This document shows, one piece after another, positions 1 through 4,614 of a stretch of 6,997 bases of DNA; position 1 is the stretch's first letter, and each line of letters begins with the position of its first letter. The notes below the pieces were generated by a model. That model saw only the letters and a program-made list of their open reading frames with translations, made no database searches and was not told the DNA's origin. This DNA comes from Clostridia bacterium (GTDB taxonomy: Bacteria; Bacillota; Clostridia; CAKSNL01; HGM11501), in the NCBI GenBank assembly GCA_017390225.1, contig JAFPCL010000096.1, forward strand, positions 1-6,997, given 5' to 3'. The position numbers were made by a program, and so were the translations under genes.

Positions 1-1941
1 GGAACCGAGCGTTGTCACATTCTCGGGAATCGAAAGACTTGTTATGTTTTGGTTGCCCTTGAATGCGGATTCTCCAATGGTAACCACGGACGAGGGAATG
101 GCAAGAACACTCTTTTCGATACCTGCGGGGCAACACAAAATGGTTGTTTTCTGCTTGTTGCACAAAATGCCGTCTTCCGATGCATACACCGCATTTTCTT
201 CTGCTGCCTCAATTTTCTTCAACCGGATGCAAGATGCAAAGGCGTTCTTCCCTATACTTGTAACATTTTTGGAAATTGTCACCGTCTGCAAATTTTCACA
301 TGCGGAAAATGCATCCATTCCAATCGATGTTAAGCTTTCGGGCAATGTGATTTCCTGAAGTTCATAGCATTGACGGAATGCATTATCTTTGATTTCCGTC
401 ACGGCGGATCCCATTGTCACATGCTTTAAGCTTATACAATAGCAGAATACGTTCTCTTTCAAAACCGTTACACCGCTCGGAATCACGATTTCCTCCAAAT
501 CCGTACAATACGAAAAAGCATCTTCTTCTATTGTTTGCAGACTCTCAGGCAAAACAATGCCTTTTAAACTGTTGCAATGGGCAAAAGCATTTGTACCAAT
601 GCTCGTTATATCTCCCTTTAGTGTTAAGCTTTCCATACGGGAGCATAAAGCAAAGGTATCATCTTCCAAAACGGTCACGCCACTGCCAATCTCGGCGGTT
701 CTTATATTTTCGCATCCATAAAATGCGTATTTTCCAAGGCTCGTTGTGGTGTCGGGGATGTGAACCGAAAGCAAGTTGGAGCAACCGTAAAATGCTTTTT
801 CTCCTATGGTTTTTAAGCTATTCGGGAGCTTTGCATGCGCAAGCCGTTCGCAACCGGCGAACGACTGTTTACCAATCGTTTCGATACTGTCACCCAGTGT
901 AATCTCATACATGGCATTACACGCCCAAAAGGCACGATATCCGATATCCTTCACATCGTCACCGAGCTCTGCCGTGTACATGAGAAAATAATTATAAAAG
1001 GCACAATCACTGATGGAGGTGACACCATCTTCAATGACAAGCTCGTACACAGAAAATCGATGTGCATACCAAGGGGCATCTTTATCGGATGCAAACTCCG
1101 GCATGGCACCCACACCTCCAATTGTCAGCACACCGAAATCATCAAAAGTCCAGGTAAGTGCTTCTCCAAAGCTTCCGGAAGCTTTGGCTACCGGTGCATA
1201 GGTTCTTGCCGCAAGCGAGAGTGCATCATTGCCGTCTGCGATAGCCACCTGTGCCCAAAGCGCATCGTTTCCACCCGTCATACGCACATTGGCGAGCTTT
1301 TCACATCCCGAGAAAGCATCTGCACCAATGCTTGTAAGCGACAGCGGCAACCGGATATTTTTCAGTCTTGCCGCATTTTGAAAAGCGCGTGCATCAATGG
1401 TTTTCACGCCCTCGGGCACCGTGTAGGTTCCGCCAATGCGATCTTGCGGGAAGCGCAAAAGTGTGGTGCCCGCCTTATCAAACAAAACGCCGGCAACGTC
1501 TTTATACGCCGTATTTTCCTCGGAAACAATCATTTGATATGTACCGTAAATCTCACAAAAGGCGTTTTTCCCGATGCTTTCCACATCCGCACCGATATGA
1601 ATTGTTTCCGCTGTCATGCCCGTAAAGGCATGGCTTCCGATGTGGGTGATGCCATCCTCAATCACGATTTCTTTCATGTACTCGGACAAACCATCACCAT
1701 GAGTAATCCATTCCGGTCGATTGGTTTCAGAATAGTCAAGCATCGCACCTTCCCCGGAGATGACAAGCGTTTTCTCATAAATCATATCCCCGTATTCATC
1801 CTCATAGGAAGACGAAAAAATCTCCCAGGTGACATTTTCCCCACAGGTGCCGCTTGTGGCAAGGGTTTCTTCTGCCGCAAAACAAACAAAAGTGCCGCAC
1901 AGAACCCACAAACTCAGACACAAAATCCATAATTTTTTCAT
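1..1941 (-). CDS. BspA-like leucine-rich-repeat surface protein, 3' end outside window
   Basis: Reading the minus strand from the ATG at 1941 gives 647 codons without a stop to the window edge, so the C-terminus is missing. A GGGAGGA ribosome binding site lies just upstream. Residues 1-22 form a Sec signal peptide (MKK, then a hydrophobic core, likely cleavage at FA-A), so the protein is exported. Residues about 30-75 and 255-295 are two copies of the module found at the start of many BspA-like proteins (SGxxGExLTW ... LxISGxGAM). Around them are LRR_5-type repeats of the form TSIGxxAFxxCxxLxxVxIP. The Phe of the AF pair recurs at residues 315, 338, 361 and so on to 568, twelve times at exactly 23-residue spacing. 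Two longer insertions (about 138-172 and 577-610, with SEDGILCNKQKTTIL-like text) are also typical of the family. BspA-like proteins are surface proteins often linked to adhesion; the ligand cannot be read here. A cell-wall anchor, if any, would lie off the edge. Confidence 0.93.
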   Translation of the reverse strand, partial: MKKLWILCLSLWVLCGTFVCFAAEETLATSGTCGENVTWEIFSSSYEDEYGDMIYEKTLVISGEGAMLDYSETNRPEWITHGDGLSEYMKEIVIEDGITHIGSHAFTGMTAETIHIGADVESIGKNAFCEIYGTYQMIVSEENTAYKDVAGVLFDKAGTTLLRFPQDRIGGTYTVPEGVKTIDARAFQNAARLKNIRLPLSLTSIGADAFSGCEKLANVRMTGGNDALWAQVAIADGNDALSLAARTYAPVAKASGSFGEALTWTFDDFGVLTIGGVGAMPEFASDKDAPWYAHRFSVYELVIEDGVTSISDCAFYNYFLMYTAELGDDVKDIGYRAFWACNAMYEITLGDSIETIGKQSFAGCERLAHAKLPNSLKTIGEKAFYGCSNLLSVHIPDTTTSLGKYAFYGCENIRTAEIGSGVTVLEDDTFALCSRMESLTLKGDITSIGTNAFAHCNSLKGIVLPESLQTIEEDAFSYCTDLEEIVIPSGVTVLKENVFCYCISLKHVTMGSAVTEIKDNAFRQCYELQEITLPESLTSIGMDAFSACENLQTVTISKNVTSIGKNAFASCIRLKKIEAAEENAVYASEDGILCNKQKTTILCCPAGIEKSVLAIPSSVVTIGESAFKGNQNITSLSIPENVTTLGS

Positions 1942-2027
1942 ACGAATCCTCCCTTTCCAGGCGTTTTCGCCGCATGAATTGTGCATAGAATCGCTCCTGT
2001 TATTTTCAAATATATTTCCCTATCTCC

Positions 2028-2056
2028 ATTATGCACTTATTTTCTTTTCTTGTCAA
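2028..2056 (-). promoter_or_regulatory. Promoter P1 of the LRR gene
   Basis: On the minus strand, TTGACA (2051-2056) is followed after 17 bp by CATAAT (2028-2033), a near-consensus sigma-A promoter. The expected start is near 2021, giving a leader of about 80 nt to the ATG at 1941. This is the promoter closest to the gene and has the best-preserved upstream direct repeats. Confidence 0.82.
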
Positions 2057-2066
2057 GGTTTTGTGC

Positions 2067-2095
2067 ACGAACGGTCGTTTTTTTACACGAACGGT
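2067..2095 (-). promoter_or_regulatory. Paired direct repeats upstream of P1, LytTR-like site
   Basis: ACCGTTCGT occurs twice on the minus strand (2087-2095 and 2067-2075), separated by 11 bp, and ends 10 bp before the P1 -35. Each copy fits the published LytTR-domain half-site pattern [TA][AC][CA]GTTN[AG][TG]. The 20-bp period is slightly shorter than the usual 21-22 bp. Tandem same-face sites just upstream of a -35 suggest an activator. No LytTR regulator gene is in the window, so the family assignment is inference. Confidence 0.55.
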
Positions 2096-2154
2096 CATTT
2101 TCCATTGCCGCATGCCACCAATCGGCATAAAAAGCAGGAACTATTCTACCCGTA

Positions 2155-2183
2155 ATTATACATACATTCTTCCTTTTTGTCAA
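2155..2183 (-). promoter_or_regulatory. Promoter P2, second copy in the LRR leader
   Basis: TTGACA (2178-2183), a 17-bp spacer and TATAAT (2155-2160) on the minus strand give a perfect sigma-A consensus. It lies 127 bp upstream of P1 with the same geometry and surrounding sequence, so it looks like a duplicated promoter unit reading towards the LRR gene. Confidence 0.8.
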
Positions 2184-2193
2184 TAGTTTGTGC

Positions 2194-2222
2194 GCGAGTG
2201 GTCGTTTTTTTACATGAATGGT
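2194..2222 (-). promoter_or_regulatory. Degenerate paired direct repeats upstream of P2
   Basis: On the minus strand, ACCATTCAT (2214-2222) and ACCACTCGC (2194-2202) are separated by the same 11-bp spacer as the P1 pair and lie the same 10 bp from the -35. Both have lost the central GTT, so this looks like a decayed or lower-affinity copy of the P1 site. Confidence 0.45.
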
Positions 2223-2281
2223 TGTTTTTCACCGTGAAAAATTATCCGCCTTCAGCACAACTTGCCTCTTTTATTTAATTT

Positions 2282-2299
2282 CAGGAACTATTCTTCCTG
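2282..2299. promoter_or_regulatory. Palindrome at the P3 start site
   Basis: CAGGAA (2282-2287) and TTCCTG (2294-2299) form a perfect 6-bp inverted repeat around CTATTC. The equivalent place at P2 (2135-2152) keeps the left arm, but its right arm is changed to TACCCG. The position over the likely start site would suit a repressor site. The regulator is unknown; the nearby XRE protein is one candidate. Confidence 0.4.
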
Positions 2300-2301
2300 T
2301 A

Positions 2302-2330
2302 ATTATGCATATATTTTTCCTTCTTGTCAA
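2302..2330 (-). promoter_or_regulatory. Promoter P3, third copy, overlapping the xre promoter region
   Basis: TTGACA (2325-2330), 17 bp and CATAAT (2302-2307) on the minus strand. It lies 147 bp upstream of P2 with the same core. It lacks the paired direct repeats. Its -35 sits in the xre promoter region, so divergent transcription from here could be co-regulated. A palindrome, CAGGAA-6-TTCCTG (2282-2299), covers its expected start point. Confidence 0.7.
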
Positions 2331-2343
2331 ATATATGATGAGC

Positions 2344-2349
2344 TATAAT
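2344..2349 (+). promoter_or_regulatory. Probable -10 element for the xre gene
   Basis: TATAAT is 30 bp upstream of the xre start codon. No good -35 is present at 17 bp (TTCTTG at 2321-2326), and TTGTCA at 2324-2329 is only 14 bp away. The promoter is probably weak or activator-dependent. Confidence 0.5.
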
Positions 2350-2363
2350 TCCTATCATAGGAA
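2349..2363. promoter_or_regulatory. Perfect palindrome, candidate XRE operator
   Basis: TTCCTAT-C-ATAGGAA is a perfect 7-bp inverted repeat with a 1-bp centre. It overlaps the last base of the xre -10 and the likely start point, and lies just before the ribosome binding site. Dimeric HTH_3 regulators commonly autorepress through such sites. That this XRE protein binds it is inference. Confidence 0.6.
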
Positions 2364-2379
2364 CGAAAGGGGAATCATA

Positions 2380-2709
2380 ATGCTTATTTTTGATTTTTCA
2401 GACATTGGTAATCGCCTGTATGCGGTTCGCAAAAGAATGGGGCTGACACAAGCGGAGGTCGCAGAACAAGCCGAGCTGTCTTCTCGCACCTATGCCGACA
2501 TTGAGCGCGGCACCGTCAACATGCGTATCGAAACAATCTTGCGCATCTGCAAAGTGCTCCACATCACGCCCGACGAAATTTTGACCACCCACGAGCCTTC
2601 CGCACTTCCGCGCCGCGAAGAGCTCCTCGCGCGCCTCGATGCCTGCTCCCCCAAAGATCAAGAAACCGCTCTTCATCTTTTGCAGGTGTTTCTTTCTTCG
2701 TTAACCTAA
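2380..2709 (+). CDS. XRE-family (HTH_3) transcriptional regulator
   Basis: A 109-residue DNA-binding protein. Residues about 8-64 form a helix-turn-helix of the Cro/C1 type: IGNRLYAVRKRMGLTQ, then AEVAEQAELSSRTYADIERG, then a third part ending in LHITPDEIL. The tail (about 70-109, RREELLARLDACSPKD...LLQVFLSSL) is helical and probably dimerises. I chose the ATG at 2380 because AAAGGGG (2366-2372) precedes it at good spacing and the HTH starts immediately. In-frame codons further upstream (back to 2218) lie in the promoter region and read as unlikely protein. It is divergent from the LRR surface-protein gene with overlapping control sequences, so it may regulate itself and that gene. No toxin partner or peptidase domain follows it. 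Confidence 0.9.
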   Translation: MLIFDFSDIGNRLYAVRKRMGLTQAEVAEQAELSSRTYADIERGTVNMRIETILRICKVLHITPDEILTTHEPSALPRREELLARLDACSPKDQETALHLLQVFLSSLT

Positions 2710-2766
2710 TTGCACAGAAAAAATCCCTGCCACAGACCACCGCACATTACCTAAGAGGCACAAACA

Positions 2767-2794
2767 GTTTGGAGTGTGAAGAGTGGAGTGTGAA
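2767..2794 (+). repeat. Heptamer array, copy 1 (GTGTGRA-type, 4 units)
   Basis: Units GTTTGGA, GTGTGAA, GAGTGGA and GTGTGAA stand head to tail, 57 nt after the xre stop codon. The same heptamer occurs seven times after yraN (6707-6755). Both arrays are followed by a GGTAG-hairpin-CTTTGATT segment, so they are copies of one composite repeat. Confidence 0.8.
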
Positions 2795-2802
2795 GTTTCG
2801 GT

Positions 2803-2827
2803 AGCTTTGCGCTTTTCGCGCAAAGCT
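2803..2827. repeat. Hairpin of the composite repeat, copy 1
   Basis: AGCTTTGCGC (2803-2812) and GCGCAAAGCT (2818-2827) form a perfect 10-bp stem with a TTTTC loop. The T-run after it is short (TTTG), so as a terminator it would be weak. It corresponds to the shorter stem at 6764-6782. Confidence 0.75.
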
Positions 2828-2854
2828 TTGATTGTATGATGGGGTAAATTGTAG

Positions 2855-2874
2855 GGGCGATTCACGAATCGCCC
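2855..2874. repeat. Palindrome GGGCGATTC/GAATCGCCC
   Basis: Arms of 9 bp (2855-2863 and 2866-2874) flank AC, preceded by GTAG. It belongs to the GTAGGGGCGA...TCGCCC type of dispersed intergenic palindrome, which I recall from other Firmicute genomes. It is the first of a series of palindromes reaching 3343. Confidence 0.75.
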
Positions 2875-2912
2875 GTTTATACCTGTTTCGCTTCCCGCAA
2901 ATCAGCCACCGC

Positions 2913-2933
2913 GGAACAATCTTCGATTGTTCC
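2913..2933. repeat. Palindrome GGAACAATC/GATTGTTCC, copy 1
   Basis: Arms of 9 bp (2913-2921 and 2925-2933) around a TTC loop. A second copy with the same arms but a CCC loop is at 3229-3249. Confidence 0.8.
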
Positions 2934-2954
2934 TACCTCTTAAAAATCTTGTAC

Positions 2955-2983
2955 GGAACGACCCGTGTGTCGTTCCTTTTTTT
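2955..2983 (+). terminator. Palindrome GGAACGAC/GTCGTTCC followed by seven T
   Basis: Arms of 8 bp (2955-2962 and 2969-2976) around CCGTGT, followed by T7 (2977-2983). The shape is that of an intrinsic terminator on the plus strand and could end xre transcription. The same stem recurs without a T-run at 3322-3343, so the terminator role may be incidental to a repeat family. Confidence 0.55.
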
Positions 2984-3010
2984 AAATCTTCGCCACACCT
3001 GCAGATACAC

Positions 3011-3032
3011 GGAAGGACACGCAGGTCCTTCC
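3011..3032. repeat. Palindrome GGAAGGAC/GTCCTTCC
   Basis: Arms of 8 bp (3011-3018 and 3025-3032) around ACGCAG. It has the same overall design as the GGAACGAC palindromes but a different stem sequence, and no second copy in the window. Confidence 0.7.
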
Positions 3033-3050
3033 CTACAGGTGCTGTTTTAT

Positions 3051-3070
3051 TTGCAAGCTGTAGCTTGCAA
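3051..3070. repeat. Palindrome TTGCAAGCT/AGCTTGCAA
   Basis: Arms of 9 bp (3051-3059 and 3062-3070) around GT. The left arm with its leading TTTA reappears alone near 3157-3165, with a different sequence after it, as if half the element were copied or the other half lost. Confidence 0.7.
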
Positions 3071-3077
3071 GTTTTAT

Positions 3078-3146
3078 AAAAACCTTCGGTTTTTGTTTTA
3101 TTTTTGCACCGCAAAAGTTTTGGTGGAAAATCGCAGAACGATTTTC
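3078..3146. repeat. Three small adjacent hairpins
   Basis: AAAAACC-TTC-GGTTTTT (3078-3094), TTTTGC-ACC-GCAAAA (3102-3116) and GAAAATCG-CAGAA-CGATTTTC (3126-3146) follow each other closely. The first has T-runs on both strands and could act as a weak bidirectional terminator. The middle one has a diverged relative near 3391-3407 (TTTTATTTTTG ... CGCAAAAG). Confidence 0.6.
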
Positions 3147-3228
3147 TTTAATTTTATTTGCAAGCTCGGCACGCCCTACGGGAGATTTCTCATTTTAAGT
3201 TTCCTCCCATCCCCAAATCAACCATCTC

Positions 3229-3249
3229 GGAACAATCCCCGATTGTTCC
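3229..3249. repeat. Palindrome GGAACAATC/GATTGTTCC, copy 2
   Basis: Arms of 9 bp (3229-3237 and 3241-3249) around CCC. Its flanks (CAAATCAACCATCTC before it, and CTTGTACGG about 17-24 bp after it) match those of copy 1 at 2913-2933, so a larger block was duplicated and then diverged. Confidence 0.8.
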
Positions 3250-3271
3250 TTCCGCTGAAAATCCCTTGTAC

Positions 3272-3343
3272 GGCACGACCCATGTTTGTCGTTCCTCCCC
3301 CGCAAATCTTCGCCGCTGTACGGAACGACCCATGTGTCGTTCC
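3272..3343. repeat. Two GGAACGAC/GTCGTTCC palindromes, copies 2 and 3
   Basis: The copy at 3272-3295 has one arm mismatch (GGCACGAC) and an 8-nt loop; the copy at 3322-3343 has perfect 8-bp arms and a CCATGT loop. They correspond to the copy at 2955-2976. The spacers between them share the CAAATCTTCGCC text also found after the first copy. Confidence 0.78.
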
Positions 3344-3427
3344 TACTTCGCATGTTTTCGCCGCATCTGCAAATACACGGCAGGTGTTTTATTTTTGTTT
3401 CCGCAAAAGTTACGGATACATGGCAGG

Positions 3428-3486
3428 AGCTTTTGTGACAGCTTTCGTGACAGCTTTTGTGACAGCTTTTGTGACAGCTTCGTGAA
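3428..3486 (+). repeat. 12-bp tandem repeat array A, iteron-like
   Basis: AGCTTTTGTGAC repeats head to tail at 3428, 3440 (one base changed), 3452 and 3464, with a shortened fifth copy at 3476. A further TTCGTGACAGCT lies at 3527-3538, beyond array B. The array ends about 270 bp upstream of the replication-type gene. Short direct repeats in this place are typical of initiator-binding iterons, but function is not shown. Confidence 0.8.
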
Positions 3487-3532
3487 CAACGCACCGAACA
3501 ACGCACCGAACAACTCACCGAACAACTTCGTG
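3485..3532 (+). repeat. 12-bp tandem repeat array B
   Basis: AACAACGCACCG occurs at 3485 and 3497, AACAACTCACCG at 3509 and a partial unit at 3521. It has the same 12-bp period as array A but an unrelated sequence, and is embedded between array A and its outlying copy at 3527-3538. Confidence 0.8.
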
Positions 3533-3540
3533 ACAGCTCT

Positions 3541-3572
3541 TTAAATATATATATAATAATATAATATATATA
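3541..3572. other. AT-only block, possible unwinding region
   Basis: The stretch 3541-3572 consists only of A and T in TATA-like alternation, directly after the 12-bp arrays. Such blocks serve as DNA unwinding elements in replication origins. That role here is inferred from position only. I found no TTATCCACA-type DnaA box beside it. Confidence 0.5.
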
Positions 3573-3573
3573 C

Positions 3574-3638
3574 AAAGAACAAAGATAAAGAATAAAGATA
3601 AAGAATAAAGAACATAAAGAACATAAAGAACAAAGAAT
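3574..3638 (+). repeat. Polypurine AAAGAAY repeat tract
   Basis: AAAGATAAAGAAT occurs twice in tandem (3581-3593 and 3594-3606), AAAGAACAT twice (3607-3615 and 3616-3624), and AAAGAAC/AAAGAAT units close each end. Nearly all bases are A or G with occasional T or C, giving strong strand asymmetry. It sits between the AT-only block and the promoter of the replication-type gene. Confidence 0.75.
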
Positions 3639-3690
3639 ACGTTTTTCCCCAAAGAAAAACAACAAATTTCTTTTGTTACAAATACTCCAC

Positions 3691-3719
3691 TTGACAAAAT
3701 TCAATTTTTGTGGTATAAT
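3691..3719 (+). promoter_or_regulatory. Consensus promoter of the replication-type gene
   Basis: TTGACA (3691-3696), a 17-bp spacer and TATAAT (3714-3719) match the sigma-A consensus exactly. The start is expected near 3726, giving a leader of about 28 nt. ACAAAA (3694-3699) and TTTTGT (3706-3711) form an inverted repeat around TTCAAT, which could be an operator inside the promoter. Confidence 0.88.
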
Positions 3720-3753
3720 ATAGTCAATATTTTTAACAGATGAGGTGGTAACG

Positions 3754-4614
3754 ATGAAACAAGAACGTATAAAGCCGCGGTTGAATGTGGGGGTAGAATT
3801 TTTGGCTGTGCGGCGACTTGCGAGGATTGGAAATCTTTCGATGGCGGCAGTGCTTTTGTATGAGGCACTTCTGTGGGAAAACAATCTTCAATTCTGGTTG
3901 GAATATTTTACAACGACGGATTGCTCCCTATCGGATAACACTCGCATTCCCCGTACCAAGCTGGCACCTATCAAACGGGAGCTTGCGGCGGCAGGGCTAC
4001 TCCGTATGTATTCGGGAAAAAGAAACGGGATTGTGTATCAGCTCTTTTCGGCAGATGCTGTCTTGCAGGAGCTGCAGCGCCGTGCCAAAGAAAACGAAGC
4101 TTTCTTTTTTTTGGATGACGACGTCAGCAATCTTGACTTTCCAATCTTATTTGGACAACAGAAGCAACAATCCGAAGTGACGACTACGGAAGAAGAGAAC
4201 AGACATCAACCGGAAGAAACTACAGCTTTGCCATTGCCGAAGGTGCAGGCAGAAAAAATCGAACCACCACGGGAAAATTCGGGTTCTTCTGCCAAAGAAA
4301 AGCCCCGTGGCTATCGTCCGGGGACAACAGCACGGGGCAAATATTTAAATGTGTTTCTTTCGGATGAAGAACTGAAAAAGTTCTCTTCTCTTTATCCTTC
4401 TTTTTCTTCTCATCTTCTGGATCACTTCTCCAAAGCACTTAAGGAAAAAGGATATCACTATCCCAATCACTTCGAAGCACTTCTTCTCTGGGCAAAGGAT
4501 TATAAGCCTACAGCTTTTTCCGCATACCAATCAAGGCAGTATACGGAAGAAGACATCGAAGAAATCAAAAGACGGGAGTTTGAAATCAACAAACGCATGG
4601 TGTCTCAGAAATGA
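3754..4614 (+). CDS. DnaD-like phage/mobile-element replisome organiser (putative)
   Basis: A 286-residue protein. I chose the ATG at 3754 because GAGGTGG (3742-3748) stands 5 nt before it; the GTG at 3745 lies inside that site. Residues about 20-98 look like a winged helix: a first helix AVLLYEALLWENN, a middle part ending TRIPRTKLAPIKRELAAAGLL and a wing strand GKRNGIVYQLF. This pattern is common in phage and integrated-element replication proteins of Firmicutes. Residues about 99-195 are a low-complexity polar linker. Residues about 197-252 (YLNVFLSDEELKKF ... YHYPNHFEALLLWAKDY) resemble the short tail of phage DnaD-like replisome organisers (LTxEEY ... YKSHYxxIxxW). Such proteins help load the replicative helicase at an origin, and the 12-bp arrays and AT block upstream fit that. 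No helicase loader, integrase or other phage gene is in the window. Its 3' end overlaps the convergent downstream gene by 29 bp. A general DNA-binding role cannot be excluded. Confidence 0.72.
   Translation: MKQERIKPRLNVGVEFLAVRRLARIGNLSMAAVLLYEALLWENNLQFWLEYFTTTDCSLSDNTRIPRTKLAPIKRELAAAGLLRMYSGKRNGIVYQLFSADAVLQELQRRAKENEAFFFLDDDVSNLDFPILFGQQKQQSEVTTTEEENRHQPEETTALPLPKVQAEKIEPPRENSGSSAKEKPRGYRPGTTARGKYLNVFLSDEELKKFSSLYPSFSSHLLDHFSKALKEKGYHYPNHFEALLLWAKDYKPTAFSAYQSRQYTEEDIEEIKRREFEINKRMVSQK

Larger units (their letters stand above)
2028..2330. repeat. Diverged tandem repeat units carrying P1, P2 and P3
   Basis: The segment from the -10 through the 9-bp direct repeats at 2028-2100 aligns without gaps with 2155-2227 (offset 127), including the GTTTTTTTAC spacer. 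A second homology block, CAGGAACTATTC followed by a GTAATTAT-type -10, occurs at 2135-2160 and 2282-2307 (offset 147). All three units share a promoter core; the flanks have diverged. Confidence 0.8.

Noticed and set aside
835..1932. Long plus-strand open frame of 365 codons
   Set aside because: It lies wholly antisense to the LRR gene, has no ribosome binding site and reads as Cys/His/Arg-rich nonsense; the minus strand gives clear 23-residue LRR repeats.
2380..2709. Toxin-antitoxin pair with the XRE protein as antitoxin
   Set aside because: No partner gene lies on either side; the next 1 kb downstream is repeats and the divergent gene is a large exported LRR protein.
2832..3485. Plus-strand open frame of 217 codons through the palindrome region
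   Set aside because: It is made of palindromes and 12-bp repeats, has no ribosome binding site and shows no recognisable domain; the FVTA repeats only reflect the DNA repeat period.
3428..3532. CRISPR array
   Set aside because: The units are 12 bp and directly abutting, with no spacers and no cas genes in the window.
3428..3753. DnaA-box cluster marking a chromosomal origin
   Set aside because: I found no TTATCCACA-like sequences near the arrays, and no dnaA or dnaN genes are present.
3195..3884. Minus-strand open frame of 229 codons
   Set aside because: It crosses the repeat arrays and the promoter of the replication-type gene and continues into that gene antisense; the SCHK repeats come from the 12-bp units.
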